A DNA stretch of 30,512 nt from CAZADA01 sp964483775 (GTDB lineage: Bacteria > Pseudomonadota > Alphaproteobacteria > Caulobacterales > Maricaulaceae): positions 1 through 30,512 of the forward strand of contig CAZADA010000022.1 in NCBI GenBank assembly GCA_964483775.1, given 5' to 3'. The translations under genes were made by a program, and so were the position numbers. Below the pieces are notes generated by a model that was not told the DNA's origin, did not search any database, and saw only the letters and a list, made by a program, of their open reading frames with translations. How positions within the stretch are numbered: position 1 is the stretch's first letter; each line of letters starts with the position of its first letter. Of the stretch, positions 1 to 6,644 are shown piece by piece.

Positions 1-38
1 TCGCGTCACGTTGGATGAGACCCGCTGGCAGGTCGTAA

Positions 39-593
39 TTCAAAAAGGGCTGCGGGAGCTACCGCAAATCCATCCGCCGCGCCGTGTTGGAGGATGAGTT
101 CCAGGCGGTTTTGGCGAGCCTGGCCCCTGCGGAGAATTTGTGCGCCATGGTGCGCGCCATGTTCGCCGACGCCTGGGAGCAGCAGCGCGGCCATGCACAG
201 GCTTTCGCCCGCAACCTCAAGCGCGCGATCGCGGAGGCCGACACACAGATCGGTCAACTGCTCGATCGCATCGTCTCGGCGTCCAGCGACACTGTCGTTC
301 AGGCCTATGAGCAGCGGATCGCCAAGCTGGAACGCGAAAAGCTCACGCTCGCCGAGCGGCTGCAAGCCTCCGCCAAACCGCAGCGGCCCTTCGAGGAGAT
401 GTTCGAACTCGCGCTCGGCTTCCTCGCAAACCCTTGCAATCTCTGGGGTTCCGAGCGGTTGGAGGACAAACAAACGGTGCTCAGATTGGCGTTTTCATCC
501 CCGCCAGCCTATTGCCGGAAAACGGGATTTCGAACCCCGGAAACCTCTCGCATTTTCAAAGTCTTAGAGAGTTTTCAAATCGAGAGTTTTAAA
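39..593 (+). pseudogene. Serine site-specific recombinase, C-terminal remnant
   Basis: The frame reads through the last part of a zinc-ribbon motif (KGCGSYRKSIRR), then a long charged helical stretch and the typical C-terminal end of large serine recombinases (GFRTPETSRIFKVLESF near 525-575). In the family this part follows the catalytic resolvase domain, a recombinase domain and the zinc ribbon, and it contributes DNA binding and a coiled coil. The catalytic domain is absent: an in-frame TAA lies at 36-38, and the 35 bases before it do not encode the expected zinc-ribbon start in any frame. The frame has no stop before the tRNA gene and runs antisense through it to 773, so the native stop is also lost. 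I read it as a dead fragment of an integrated element. A frameshifted intact gene extending left of the window is the alternative. Confidence 0.72.
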
Positions 594-594
594 C

Positions 595-682
595 TGGCGG
601 AGAGACAGGGATTCGAACCCTGGGTACGCAAGCGCACAACGGTTTTCGAGACCGCCCCGTTCGACCACTCCGGCACCTCTCC
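595..682 (-). tRNA. tRNA-Ser (anticodon CGA)
   Basis: Read on the minus strand, 682 to 595 folds as a class II tRNA. The 7-bp acceptor stem (GGAGAGG with TCTCTCC) includes one G-T pair. The anticodon loop CTCGAAA has anticodon CGA at 648-646. A long variable arm and the T-loop GTTCGAATC follow, then discriminator G and an encoded CCA (597-595). It decodes the serine codon UCG. It stands alone, upstream of the recombinase remnant in opposite orientation, and the remnant's open frame runs antisense across it. Confidence 0.95.
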
Positions 683-698
683 TGCGCGACAGCTCGCG

Positions 699-727
699 CT
701 TATGGCGGACTGTCGGTCGAGAATCAA
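699..727 (-). promoter_or_regulatory. Probable sigma-70 promoter of tRNA-Ser
   Basis: On the minus strand a -35 box TTGATT (727-722) is separated by exactly 17 bases from a -10 box CATAAG (704-699). The -10 box ends 16 bases before the mature 5' end of tRNA-Ser at 682. Spacing and position fit a strong housekeeping promoter with a short 5' leader. No transcript data support it. Confidence 0.6.
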
Positions 728-812
728 GAAAGTGACGCCGGCGATGGGCTGTGTTCGTTGCTCGGTATGTTAGGCCATCTTGGCGCTGTTCGTCCGATAA
801 GGGAGTGATGGT

Positions 813-1439
813 TTGGAACACCAACGTCTGGCGGCCTTCGATTTGGATGGGACCCTGACGTGGGCGGACACGTTGGTGGCGTTTTTGCGCTGGCGGTCCG
901 GGCGGTGGGCGAGTTGGGGGCGGATGGCGCGATTGGCGCCGGCGGGTGTGGGTTACGCTTTACGTCGGATCGATCGAGCGCGCCTCAAGGAGGCTGTGCT
1001 GACGCGGTTTGTTGGCGGGGCGGGCGTTGATGAGGTGGCCGAAGACGCTCGCGAGTTTGCAGGCGCGCGGGCCGATTGGCTGTTGCGCGCTGATGGCGTC
1101 GCGGCGCTGGATGACCATCGCACGCGCGGCGATCGCGTTGTCATTGTTACGGCGTGCCCTGAACTGGTGGCGCAGCCGCTGGGCGAACGCCTGGGGGCTG
1201 AGGTGATCGGCACGCGGCTCGAAGTGGTGGATGGCGTGCTGACTGGACGGTTGGACGGCGCCAACTGTCGTGGACCGGAGAAAATCGCACGGTTGAAGGC
1301 GGCGCTGCCGTCGATGACGGTCACCTATGCTTACGGCGACAGCCATGGTGATGACGCTCTGCTCGCTGCAGCCGGGCTGGGGCGCTACCGCGTGTTTCGC
1401 GATGGTCCGCGTTTGGGTTCGTTGCGCGCTTACCTTTGA
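813..1439 (+). CDS. HAD-superfamily phosphatase, subfamily IB
   Basis: A 208-residue cytoplasmic phosphohydrolase of the phosphoserine-phosphatase-like IB class. Motif I is FDLDGTLT, with nucleophile D10 and acid D12. Motif II is VIVTACP (T113), motif III Lys is likely K157, and motif IV is YGDSHGDD (D176, D180). A helical cap of about 85 residues sits between motifs I and II. Length and motifs are complete, so it should be active on a small phosphorylated metabolite. The exact substrate cannot be read from sequence. The only in-frame start after the TAA at 798-800 is TTG at 813, with GGGAG at 801-805 seven bases upstream. The gene stands alone between tRNA-Ser and rplU. Family members are often annotated SerB-like or as lipid phosphatases, and I do not assign either. 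Confidence 0.88.
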   Translation: MEHQRLAAFDLDGTLTWADTLVAFLRWRSGRWASWGRMARLAPAGVGYALRRIDRARLKEAVLTRFVGGAGVDEVAEDAREFAGARADWLLRADGVAALDDHRTRGDRVVIVTACPELVAQPLGERLGAEVIGTRLEVVDGVLTGRLDGANCRGPEKIARLKAALPSMTVTYAYGDSHGDDALLAAAGLGRYRVFRDGPRLGSLRAYL

Positions 1440-1462
1440 TTGATGAAAGGGCGCGTGCGTCA

Positions 1463-1491
1463 TTGACAGCACGGTGGTCGCACGCCATACA
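1463..1491 (+). promoter_or_regulatory. Possible sigma-70 promoter for rplU-rpmA
   Basis: A consensus -35 box TTGACA (1463-1468) is followed after 17 bases by CATACA (1486-1491). This is about 90 bases upstream of the rplU start and 25 bases after the HAD gene stop. The -35 is perfect and the -10 is weak, so this is a sequence-based suggestion only. It would leave an untranslated leader of roughly 80 bases, a length at which ribosomal-protein leaders are common. I did not recognise a specific L21 leader structure. Confidence 0.45.
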
Positions 1492-1578
1492 CGCGCGCTC
1501 GGCGATCTGCGATCGCACATGTGACAACTTAAACTTTGGGATCCGGCGCGGAACATTTGGACGCAGCCGACGCACGCT

Positions 1579-2292
1579 ATGAGCGCCTATGCAGTGATTC
1601 AGACCGGCGGGAAGCAGTATCGCGTTGCCGAAGACGATGTTCTGGTGATCGAACGCCTGATTGATGATGGCGGGGATCCTCGCGATGAGGGCGCGGAGAT
1701 CGTCTTTGACCAGGTGCTGATGATCGGCGGGGCGGGCGATCTGAAGGTCGGCGCGCCTTTGTTGTCTGGCGCGGCGGTGACGGCCGAGGTCGTTGAGCAG
1801 CGGCGGGCGGAGAAAATCACCATCATCAAGACCCGACAGCGCAACACGTACATGCGCAAAAAGGGGCATCGTCAGCACGAGACCGTGGTGCGGATCACGG
1901 GAATCTCAGCAGATGGCGCGCCCAAGCCGAAGAAGAAAGCGAAGGCGAAACCTGACCCAGCGCCAGCTGAAGCGCCCGAGGCGGACGTGAAGACGGCGGC
2001 TGAGGCGGCGAGTGAGACACCGGCCGCAAAGACGCCCGAAGCTGCGCAAGCGGGCCCGGCGGTCATGTTTTTGTCCGAGCCTGACGGCAAAGCGGATGAT
2101 CTGAAGAAACTCAATGGTGTTGGACCGGCGCTTGAAAAGAAGCTTAACGCTTTGGGTATCTATCATTTCCGCCAGATTGCCGAGTTCTCCGAAGAGGACG
2201 TGGCGAGGGTGGATGAGGTCCTGAATTTCAAGGGACGAATCACCCGGGACGATTGGATAGGCCAGGCTAAGGCCCTCGTTGTGGAAAAATAA
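1579..2292 (+). CDS. rplU: 50S ribosomal protein L21 with C-terminal HhH domain
   Basis: Residues 1-112 are L21, a protein of the large ribosomal subunit that binds 23S rRNA. It starts with the hallmark AVIQTGGKQYRV and carries TRQRNTYMRKKGHRQ near 85-99. Compared with a typical L21 of about 103 residues it has a small acidic insertion near 28-40. A low-complexity Lys/Ala/Pro/Glu linker (about 113-160) leads to a helix-hairpin-helix-type domain at 172-235 with GVGPALEKKL at 180-189. Alphaproteobacterial L21 proteins are known to carry this tail, and a similar domain is found on other proteins such as NuoE. Its role here is unknown and may be nucleic-acid contact. It is followed 74 bases later by rpmA, the conserved L21-L27 order. 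The total of 237 residues is more than twice the minimal L21. Confidence 0.96.
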   Translation: MSAYAVIQTGGKQYRVAEDDVLVIERLIDDGGDPRDEGAEIVFDQVLMIGGAGDLKVGAPLLSGAAVTAEVVEQRRAEKITIIKTRQRNTYMRKKGHRQHETVVRITGISADGAPKPKKKAKAKPDPAPAEAPEADVKTAAEAASETPAAKTPEAAQAGPAVMFLSEPDGKADDLKKLNGVGPALEKKLNALGIYHFRQIAEFSEEDVARVDEVLNFKGRITRDDWIGQAKALVVEK

Positions 2293-2366
2293 ACTCGACT
2301 TTCGCCGTTGTTGCGATTATACAACACATCGCTGGGCGGCGACATCAAGCTGCAGGGAGCCGGAGC

Positions 2367-2639
2367 ATGGCGCACAAGAAAGCAGGTGGATCCTCGCGCA
2401 ATGGACGCGATTCCGAAGGCCGCCGCCTTGGCGTGAAGAAATTCGCCGGCGAACGCGTGGTCCCAGGAAACATCATCGTGCGTCAGCGCGGAACGAAGTT
2501 TCATCCGGGCGACAATGTCGGCATGGGTCGCGACCACACCATTTTTGCGACGACTGAAGGTCAGGTGGCGTTCCAACGCAAGTCGGGCGGGCGTGCATTC
2601 GTGTCTGTCATGCCGCTCGTACACGCAGAGGACACCTGA
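2367..2639 (+). CDS. rpmA: 50S ribosomal protein L27
   Basis: A 90-residue protein beginning MAHKKAGGSSRNGRDS, the conserved N-terminal arm of L27 that reaches the peptidyl-transferase centre. It continues with the conserved core (GNIIVRQRGTKFHPG, GMGRDHTIFA). There is no N-terminal extension needing Prp-type cleavage as in Firmicutes. A purine-rich ribosome-binding site (GCAGGGAG, 2352-2359) precedes the ATG. It is the second gene of the rplU-rpmA unit and overlaps, at its stop, the stem of a perfect inverted repeat. Confidence 0.98.
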   Translation: MAHKKAGGSSRNGRDSEGRRLGVKKFAGERVVPGNIIVRQRGTKFHPGDNVGMGRDHTIFATTEGQVAFQRKSGGRAFVSVMPLVHAEDT

Positions 2640-2674
2640 GGCGGAGTGAAAGACCGCCTCGCTGATGGGGCGGT
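2638..2674 (+). terminator. Two overlapping, mutually exclusive hairpins after rpmA
   Basis: GAGGCGG (2638-2644) and CCGCCTC (2654-2660) form a perfect 7-bp stem with a 9-base loop that includes the end of the rpmA stop codon. ACCGCC (2653-2658) can instead pair with GGCGGT (2669-2674), followed by only TCTTC. The two structures share the middle arm and cannot form together. Neither has a proper U-tract, so efficient intrinsic termination is doubtful. Attenuation or RNA end protection before the GNAT gene is possible. Confidence 0.35.
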
Positions 2675-2741
2675 TCTTCGACGAACGGAAGGCGGATCGC
2701 CCGCTCACTCCGTTCCGTTCACCACGCTGAGGGAGGGGCCC

Positions 2742-3293
2742 ATGCGCCTCACATTGCACACAGATCGCCTAACCTTGCGTCCGTTTGTTGAGGCCGACGC
2801 GGTACGTCTCGCCGAACTCGCAGGCGACATGGCGGTCGCACGCATGGCCTCGGCGATCCCCCATCCCTACCCACCCGAAGCTGCGGCGGGGTGGATCATG
2901 CTCCAGAGCCATGGACGGCGTCGGCGCTCGGATTATCCGTTTGCGATCGCTCTGCCGGGCGAGGGACTGATTGGCGCGGTGGGCCTGCACTGCACCGGTT
3001 TTGAAGGCGAGTATGAGCTTGGCTACTGGATCGGGCGACCGTATTGGGGCCGCGGCTACGCCACTGAGGCGGCGGGCGCGGCGGTCGATTGGGCCCGCGA
3101 TGATCTTGGCGTCGACCGATTGCTCGCTGGTCACTTCGACGACAATCCCGCGTCGGCCCGCGTGCTCTGCAAACTTGGCTTTGCGCCCACGGGACATGTG
3201 AGCCGGCGCTTTTCGTTCGGCCGCAACGCTGACGCGACATGCATCGGCTTTGAGCGCGTCTTTGAAGCCGAGCCCACATCTTTGACCGCCTAA
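2742..3293 (+). CDS. GNAT-family N-acetyltransferase (RimJ/RimL type)
   Basis: A 183-residue acetyltransferase of the Acetyltransf_3 type, which moves an acetyl group from acetyl-CoA to an amine such as a protein N-terminus. It starts with the family's N-terminal strand (LHTDRLTLRPFVEADA). It has the acetyl-CoA pyrophosphate loop GRPYWGRGYATEAA in the middle and the late motif DNPASARVLCKLGF. The frame is open further upstream to 2646, but the chosen ATG at 2742 has a strong GGGAGGGG ribosome-binding site (2731-2738) and matches the family start. It lies between rpmA and obgE on the same strand, a position where a GNAT gene is often seen in alphaproteobacteria. The substrate is unknown. Confidence 0.9.
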   Translation: MRLTLHTDRLTLRPFVEADAVRLAELAGDMAVARMASAIPHPYPPEAAAGWIMLQSHGRRRRSDYPFAIALPGEGLIGAVGLHCTGFEGEYELGYWIGRPYWGRGYATEAAGAAVDWARDDLGVDRLLAGHFDDNPASARVLCKLGFAPTGHVSRRFSFGRNADATCIGFERVFEAEPTSLTA

Positions 3294-3313
3294 CTTGACC
3301 AACGGCGCAGGCT

Positions 3314-3331
3314 CCGCCCTGTATTGGGCGG
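3314..3331 (+). promoter_or_regulatory. Stem-loop just upstream of obgE
   Basis: CCGCCC (3314-3319) and GGCGGG-type arm GGGCGG (3326-3331) form a perfect 6-bp stem with a 6-base loop, directly before the obgE ribosome-binding site GAAAGGA. A TTGACC (3295-3300) lies 18 bases before CTGTAT within the same stretch, so a weak promoter and an RNA hairpin overlap. There is no U-tract. The function is a guess. Confidence 0.3.
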
Positions 3332-3346
3332 GAAAGGAACGCGCCG

Positions 3347-4387
3347 ATGAAGTTTCTCGATCAAGCCAAGGTCTTTGTCCGTTCCGGCAATGGCGGGGGA
3401 GGCTGTGTCTCCTTCCGCCGTGAGAAGTTTGTGGAGTATGGCGGTCCGGACGGCGGGGATGGCGGCAAGGGCGGGGATGTTTGGGTCGAGGCGGTTGAAG
3501 GGCTCAACACGCTGATCGACTATCGCTACCGGCAACACTTCAAGGCGCAAACGGGCGTGCACGGCATGGGCCGCAACCGCACCGGCGCAGCCGGCGACGA
3601 TGTCGTGCTGCGCGTGCCGGTGGGCACCCAGGTTCTCGACGAGGATGATGCTGTGCTCGCCGATTTGACGGAGGCCGGGGAGCGGGCGCTGTTGGCTGCC
3701 GGTGGTTCTGGGGGATGGGGCAATGCGCGGTTCAAGTCCTCGGTCAATCAGGCGCCGCGCCGGGCCAATCCGGGCGAACCGGGAACCGAGCGGTGGGTTT
3801 GGTTGCGGCTGAAGCTCATCGCCGATGCGGGGTTGGTGGGGCTTCCCAATGCGGGCAAGTCGACTTTCCTCGCCGCTGTGAGCGCGGCCAAACCGAAGGC
3901 TGCGGCCTATCCGTTCACGACCTTGCATCCACACTTGGGCGTTGTGGACCTGGATGGCGATGCGCGGTTTGTGCTCGCCGACATTCCCGGCTTGATCGAG
4001 GGGGCCAGTGACGGCGCCGGTCTGGGATCCCGTTTTCTGGGGCACATCGAGCGCACCGCGGCGTTTGTTCATTTGGTGGACGGGCTAGCGCCCGATCCTG
4101 GCGCGGCCTATCGAACGGTTCGGGCTGAATTGTTGGCCTATGGCCATGGCCTTGAAGCTAAGCTTGAAATCGTTGTGCTCAACAAGATTGATGCGCTCAC
4201 GCCGGATGAGCGCGTGGCGCGGGCCGAGCTGCTTGAGGCGGAGGCTGGGCGCGCGCCGGTGTTGGTGTCGGGGGCGAGCGGTGAAGGCGTTCGCGCGCTG
4301 TTGTTCGCAGTTTGGGAGATTGTGCAAGCCACCCGCGCGGAGGCGGAGCGCGAAGACGAGCCTGGACCGGTCGGTTGGACGCCGTGA
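3347..4387 (+). CDS. obgE: GTPase ObgE/CgtA
   Basis: An essential GTPase that acts in 50S ribosome assembly and stress and cell-cycle control, binding the large subunit. Residues 1-158 form the glycine-rich Obg fold (MKFLDQAKVFVRSGNGGGG). The G domain follows with G1 GLPNAGKS (165-172), G2 YPFTTL (188-193), G3 DIPG (212-215), G4 NKID (279-282) and G5 SGASGEG (308-314). At 346 residues it is the short, alphaproteobacterial-type protein with an acidic tail and no long C-terminal OCT domain. The ATG is preceded by GGAAAGGA. Its stop overlaps the nadD start (GTGA), so the two are probably translationally coupled. It is downstream of rplU-rpmA, the classic neighbourhood. Confidence 0.98.
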   Translation: MKFLDQAKVFVRSGNGGGGCVSFRREKFVEYGGPDGGDGGKGGDVWVEAVEGLNTLIDYRYRQHFKAQTGVHGMGRNRTGAAGDDVVLRVPVGTQVLDEDDAVLADLTEAGERALLAAGGSGGWGNARFKSSVNQAPRRANPGEPGTERWVWLRLKLIADAGLVGLPNAGKSTFLAAVSAAKPKAAAYPFTTLHPHLGVVDLDGDARFVLADIPGLIEGASDGAGLGSRFLGHIERTAAFVHLVDGLAPDPGAAYRTVRAELLAYGHGLEAKLEIVVLNKIDALTPDERVARAELLEAEAGRAPVLVSGASGEGVRALLFAVWEIVQATRAEAEREDEPGPVGWTP

Positions 4388-5025
4388 GCGCGCCGCGCGA
4401 TGATGGTTTGCCCCGTGTCGCTGGCGCGTTGCAAAGTGAGGCCTTAGCGCCAGGGATGGTGGTCGGGTTGTTTGGCGGCTCGTTCAATCCGGTGCATCGT
4501 GGGCACTGGCATGTGGCCGAGACGGCGCGTAAACGCCTGCAGCTTGGACGTGTTTGGTGGCTGGTGAGCCCGCAAAACCCTCTCAAATCGTCGGGGGAGA
4601 CAGCAGACTATCGGGAACGCGTCGCGCGTGTGCGTCGTCTGATTGGCCGGCGGCCCCGTCATGTCGTGAGCACCTTGGAGGCGCGAATTGGCGTGCGCCG
4701 AACCGCCGAGACGGTTGCCCATTTGGTCCGCCGCTGGCCCCAGGTGCGGTTTGTCTGGATTATGGGCGGCGACAATCTGGGGGGCTTTCACCGTTGGGGT
4801 GCGTGGCGCTCCATTGCGCAGATGGCGCCCATTGCTGTGGTCTCTCGACCCGGCGTCAGGCCGCCGGCTGGACTGGCGTGTGCGGCGCAGGCGTTAAGGC
4901 CCTACCGTGTCTTACAAGAAAATGCGGGACTAACGGTTGTCAGGCGGCCGCCCGTGTGGGTATACCTCACTGCGCGTTATAACAACGCGTCGTCAACGGC
5001 GCTCCGCGTCCAGGCTCAATGTTGA
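4384..5025 (+). CDS. nadD: Nicotinate-nucleotide adenylyltransferase NadD
   Basis: A 213-residue enzyme that joins nicotinate mononucleotide and ATP to make deamido-NAD, the last shared step of NAD synthesis. The nucleotidyltransferase motif GLFGGSFNPVHRGH begins near residue 27. The central WIMGGDNLGGFHRW motif and the C-terminal ASSTALR (variant of ISSTxIR, ATP-phosphate contact) are present. The frame is open upstream inside obgE. I choose GTG 4384, which overlaps the obgE stop in the arrangement GTGA. The ATG at 4456 (VVGLFGG...) would give a shorter, also functional-looking protein of 189 residues. In many relatives rsfS follows nadD. Here egtD follows instead, 34 bases downstream. Confidence 0.92.
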   Translation: MSAPRDDGLPRVAGALQSEALAPGMVVGLFGGSFNPVHRGHWHVAETARKRLQLGRVWWLVSPQNPLKSSGETADYRERVARVRRLIGRRPRHVVSTLEARIGVRRTAETVAHLVRRWPQVRFVWIMGGDNLGGFHRWGAWRSIAQMAPIAVVSRPGVRPPAGLACAAQALRPYRVLQENAGLTVVRRPPVWVYLTARYNNASSTALRVQAQC

Positions 5026-5059
5026 GCCTCTTCATTCCCCAAAAGGGACCTTTCCTATC

Positions 5060-6058
5060 ATGATACATGATATCGGCGACCAAGGCGCGCCAACGCGTGC
5101 GCTTACCTTTGTGTATGACTTTGAACCTTCTCTTGGCGATTTCCGGGTCGACATCCTTGCCGGCCTTAAGGCCACGCCAAAGGCGACGTCGCCGAAATAC
5201 TTCTATGACGCTCGCGGTTCGGCGTTGTTCGATGCGATTACCGAAGCGCCAGAATACTATGTGACGCGCACCGAAGTGGCTTTGTTGCGTCGGGCGGCGC
5301 CGGAGATTGCCGATATTGTTGGCGCGCGCGCTGGGGTGTTTGAGCTGGGCTCGGGTTCATCGTTGAAGATCCGTTTGTTGCTTGATGCGCTGGATCGGCC
5401 CGCTGTCTACGTCGCCCAGGACATTTCGCACGAGCATCTGATTGCCGCTGCTGGGAGTGTCGCGGGCGATTACCCAGAATTGACGGTTGGGGTGGTGTGC
5501 TCAGACTTCACCGAGCGCTTGCCCATGGCTGATGACCTGTTTCCTGGCGCAGAGGGACGGGTCTCGTTCTTCCCAGGGTCCACAATCGGCAATTTTGAGC
5601 CGCACGATGCGGCGGCGATCTGGAGGGCGACGCGGGCGCTGCTCCACCCGGGCGACTGGTTCGTGCTCGGAGCGGACCTGGTCAAGGATGTCGCGACGCT
5701 GAAGGCCGCCTACGACGACGCCGCTGGTGTGACCGCAGCATTCAACATCAACCTATTGCACCGGATCAACGCTGAGCTTGATGGCGATCTGGACGTGTCG
5801 CGTTTCACCCATCAGGCGCTTTGGAACGATGGGCTTAAACGCATCGAGATGCATTTGCGCAGTGATGTTGATCAAACGTTTCATGTGGCGGGCGAAGCCT
5901 TCGCGATGACGGAGGGGGAGACCATCCACACGGAAAGCTCTCACAAATTCACCCAGGCCAGCATTGCCGACCAAGCTGGCGCGGCGGGGTTTGTGATCGA
6001 GCAGAGCTGGGTTGACCAAGACGCGCCGTTCGGCGTGTTCCTCCTTCGCGCGGTGTGA
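5060..6058 (+). CDS. egtD: L-histidine N-alpha-methyltransferase EgtD
   Basis: A 332-residue cytoplasmic methyltransferase of the Methyltransf_33 family, which trimethylates histidine to hercynine with S-adenosylmethionine, the first step of ergothioneine synthesis. The visible hallmarks are KYFYDARGSALFDAI (46-60), YYVTRTE (66-72), the SAM loop ELGSGSS (95-101), FFPGSTIGNF (170-179), GADLVKD (204-210) and HTESSHKF (290-297). E292 and S294 align with the histidine-binding Glu/Ser pair described for mycobacterial EgtD. The ATG at 5060 was chosen over upstream in-frame codons because homology begins there, and AGGGA lies 11 bases upstream. No egtB is adjacent, although the two are usually neighbours. 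Its last 15 codons are duplicated immediately downstream. Confidence 0.93.
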   Translation: MIHDIGDQGAPTRALTFVYDFEPSLGDFRVDILAGLKATPKATSPKYFYDARGSALFDAITEAPEYYVTRTEVALLRRAAPEIADIVGARAGVFELGSGSSLKIRLLLDALDRPAVYVAQDISHEHLIAAAGSVAGDYPELTVGVVCSDFTERLPMADDLFPGAEGRVSFFPGSTIGNFEPHDAAAIWRATRALLHPGDWFVLGADLVKDVATLKAAYDDAAGVTAAFNINLLHRINAELDGDLDVSRFTHQALWNDGLKRIEMHLRSDVDQTFHVAGEAFAMTEGETIHTESSHKFTQASIADQAGAAGFVIEQSWVDQDAPFGVFLLRAV

Positions 6059-6231
6059 TTCAACTTTGCAGTTTGCGGCGGCCCGCTCAGATTTCGTCAA
6101 GCAACCTTGGGTAGAGTGCTGGGTTGACCAAGACGCGCCGTTCGGCGTGTTCCTCCTTCGCGCGGTGTGATTCAACTTTGCAGTTTGCGGCGGGCCCGCT
6201 CAGATTTCGTCAAGCAACCTTGGGTAGAGTG
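6007..6231 (+). repeat. 112-bp tandem direct duplication of the egtD 3' end
   Basis: Copy 1 (6007-6118) holds the last 17 codons of egtD, its TGA and 60 bases of trailer. Copy 2 (6119-6231) repeats it with one inserted G in the run at about 6191-6194 and no other difference that I can find. The boundary base G is shared. Copy 2 therefore carries a second, orphan egtD tail and a TGA at about 6168-6170, and it ends six bases before the next gene. Near-identity implies a recent event. Confidence 0.95.
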
Positions 6232-6236
6232 GTTGC

Positions 6237-6644
6237 ATGGCGCATGCGGACCTTTGCTCCCCACCTGATGTTCGGCCTGTCGCGAGTGCTCGGCGTTCGC
6301 GATTGCGGGCGATATGGGGCGGCGTCGTGGGAGCCGCGGTGATTGGCGTTGGGCTTGTCATGGGCATGGTTCTGCCTTGGGTCGCCGCATCCCCGATGGA
6401 TACTGTGGCGGTGGTGTTTCCGCCCAACTGGTCCAGCGCGCAGGCCGGACAGGCGGTTGTGGCGGCGGGCCTGCCCTTGGTTGATTTCACGCATGACAGC
6501 GTCGTGGTCACACGCGTGGGCGATGACGGCCCCGGCGACGTGGCGCGCCTTAAGGCGCAAGGCGCGCTGTGGGTTGCCCCGACGGATGGGTTTTGGGCGT
6601 GCGGCGCTGAGGTCTCCAGTCCCGTTAAGCCAAGGATAGGCTGA
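6237..6644 (+). CDS. Small single-pass membrane protein, coupled to the chemoreceptor
   Basis: A 135-residue protein of unknown function. An Arg-rich N-terminus (about residues 13-24) precedes one hydrophobic helix (about 26-48), so the remaining C-terminal part is probably periplasmic. That part holds VVFPPNWSSAQAGQA, then a Val-rich strand (SVVVTRVGDDGP), a Leu/Ala helix segment and a late Cys (FWACG). The pattern resembles a small uncharacterised alphaproteobacterial family with FPPWWS-like motifs. I know no function for it. Its TGA overlaps the ATG of the downstream chemoreceptor (ATGA at 6644), which implies coupled translation and a shared role. The start ATG 6237 has only a weak GTAGAG-like site, and that site lies inside the duplicated egtD tail. 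Confidence 0.75.
   Translation: MAHADLCSPPDVRPVASARRSRLRAIWGGVVGAAVIGVGLVMGMVLPWVAASPMDTVAVVFPPNWSSAQAGQAVVAAGLPLVDFTHDSVVVTRVGDDGPGDVARLKAQGALWVAPTDGFWACGAEVSSPVKPRIG

Noticed and set aside
594..773. Continuation of the recombinase frame to a stop at 773
   Set aside because: The peptide is an antisense translation of tRNA-Ser (AERQGFEPWV...), a well-known false annotation; the gene's own end lies before the tRNA.
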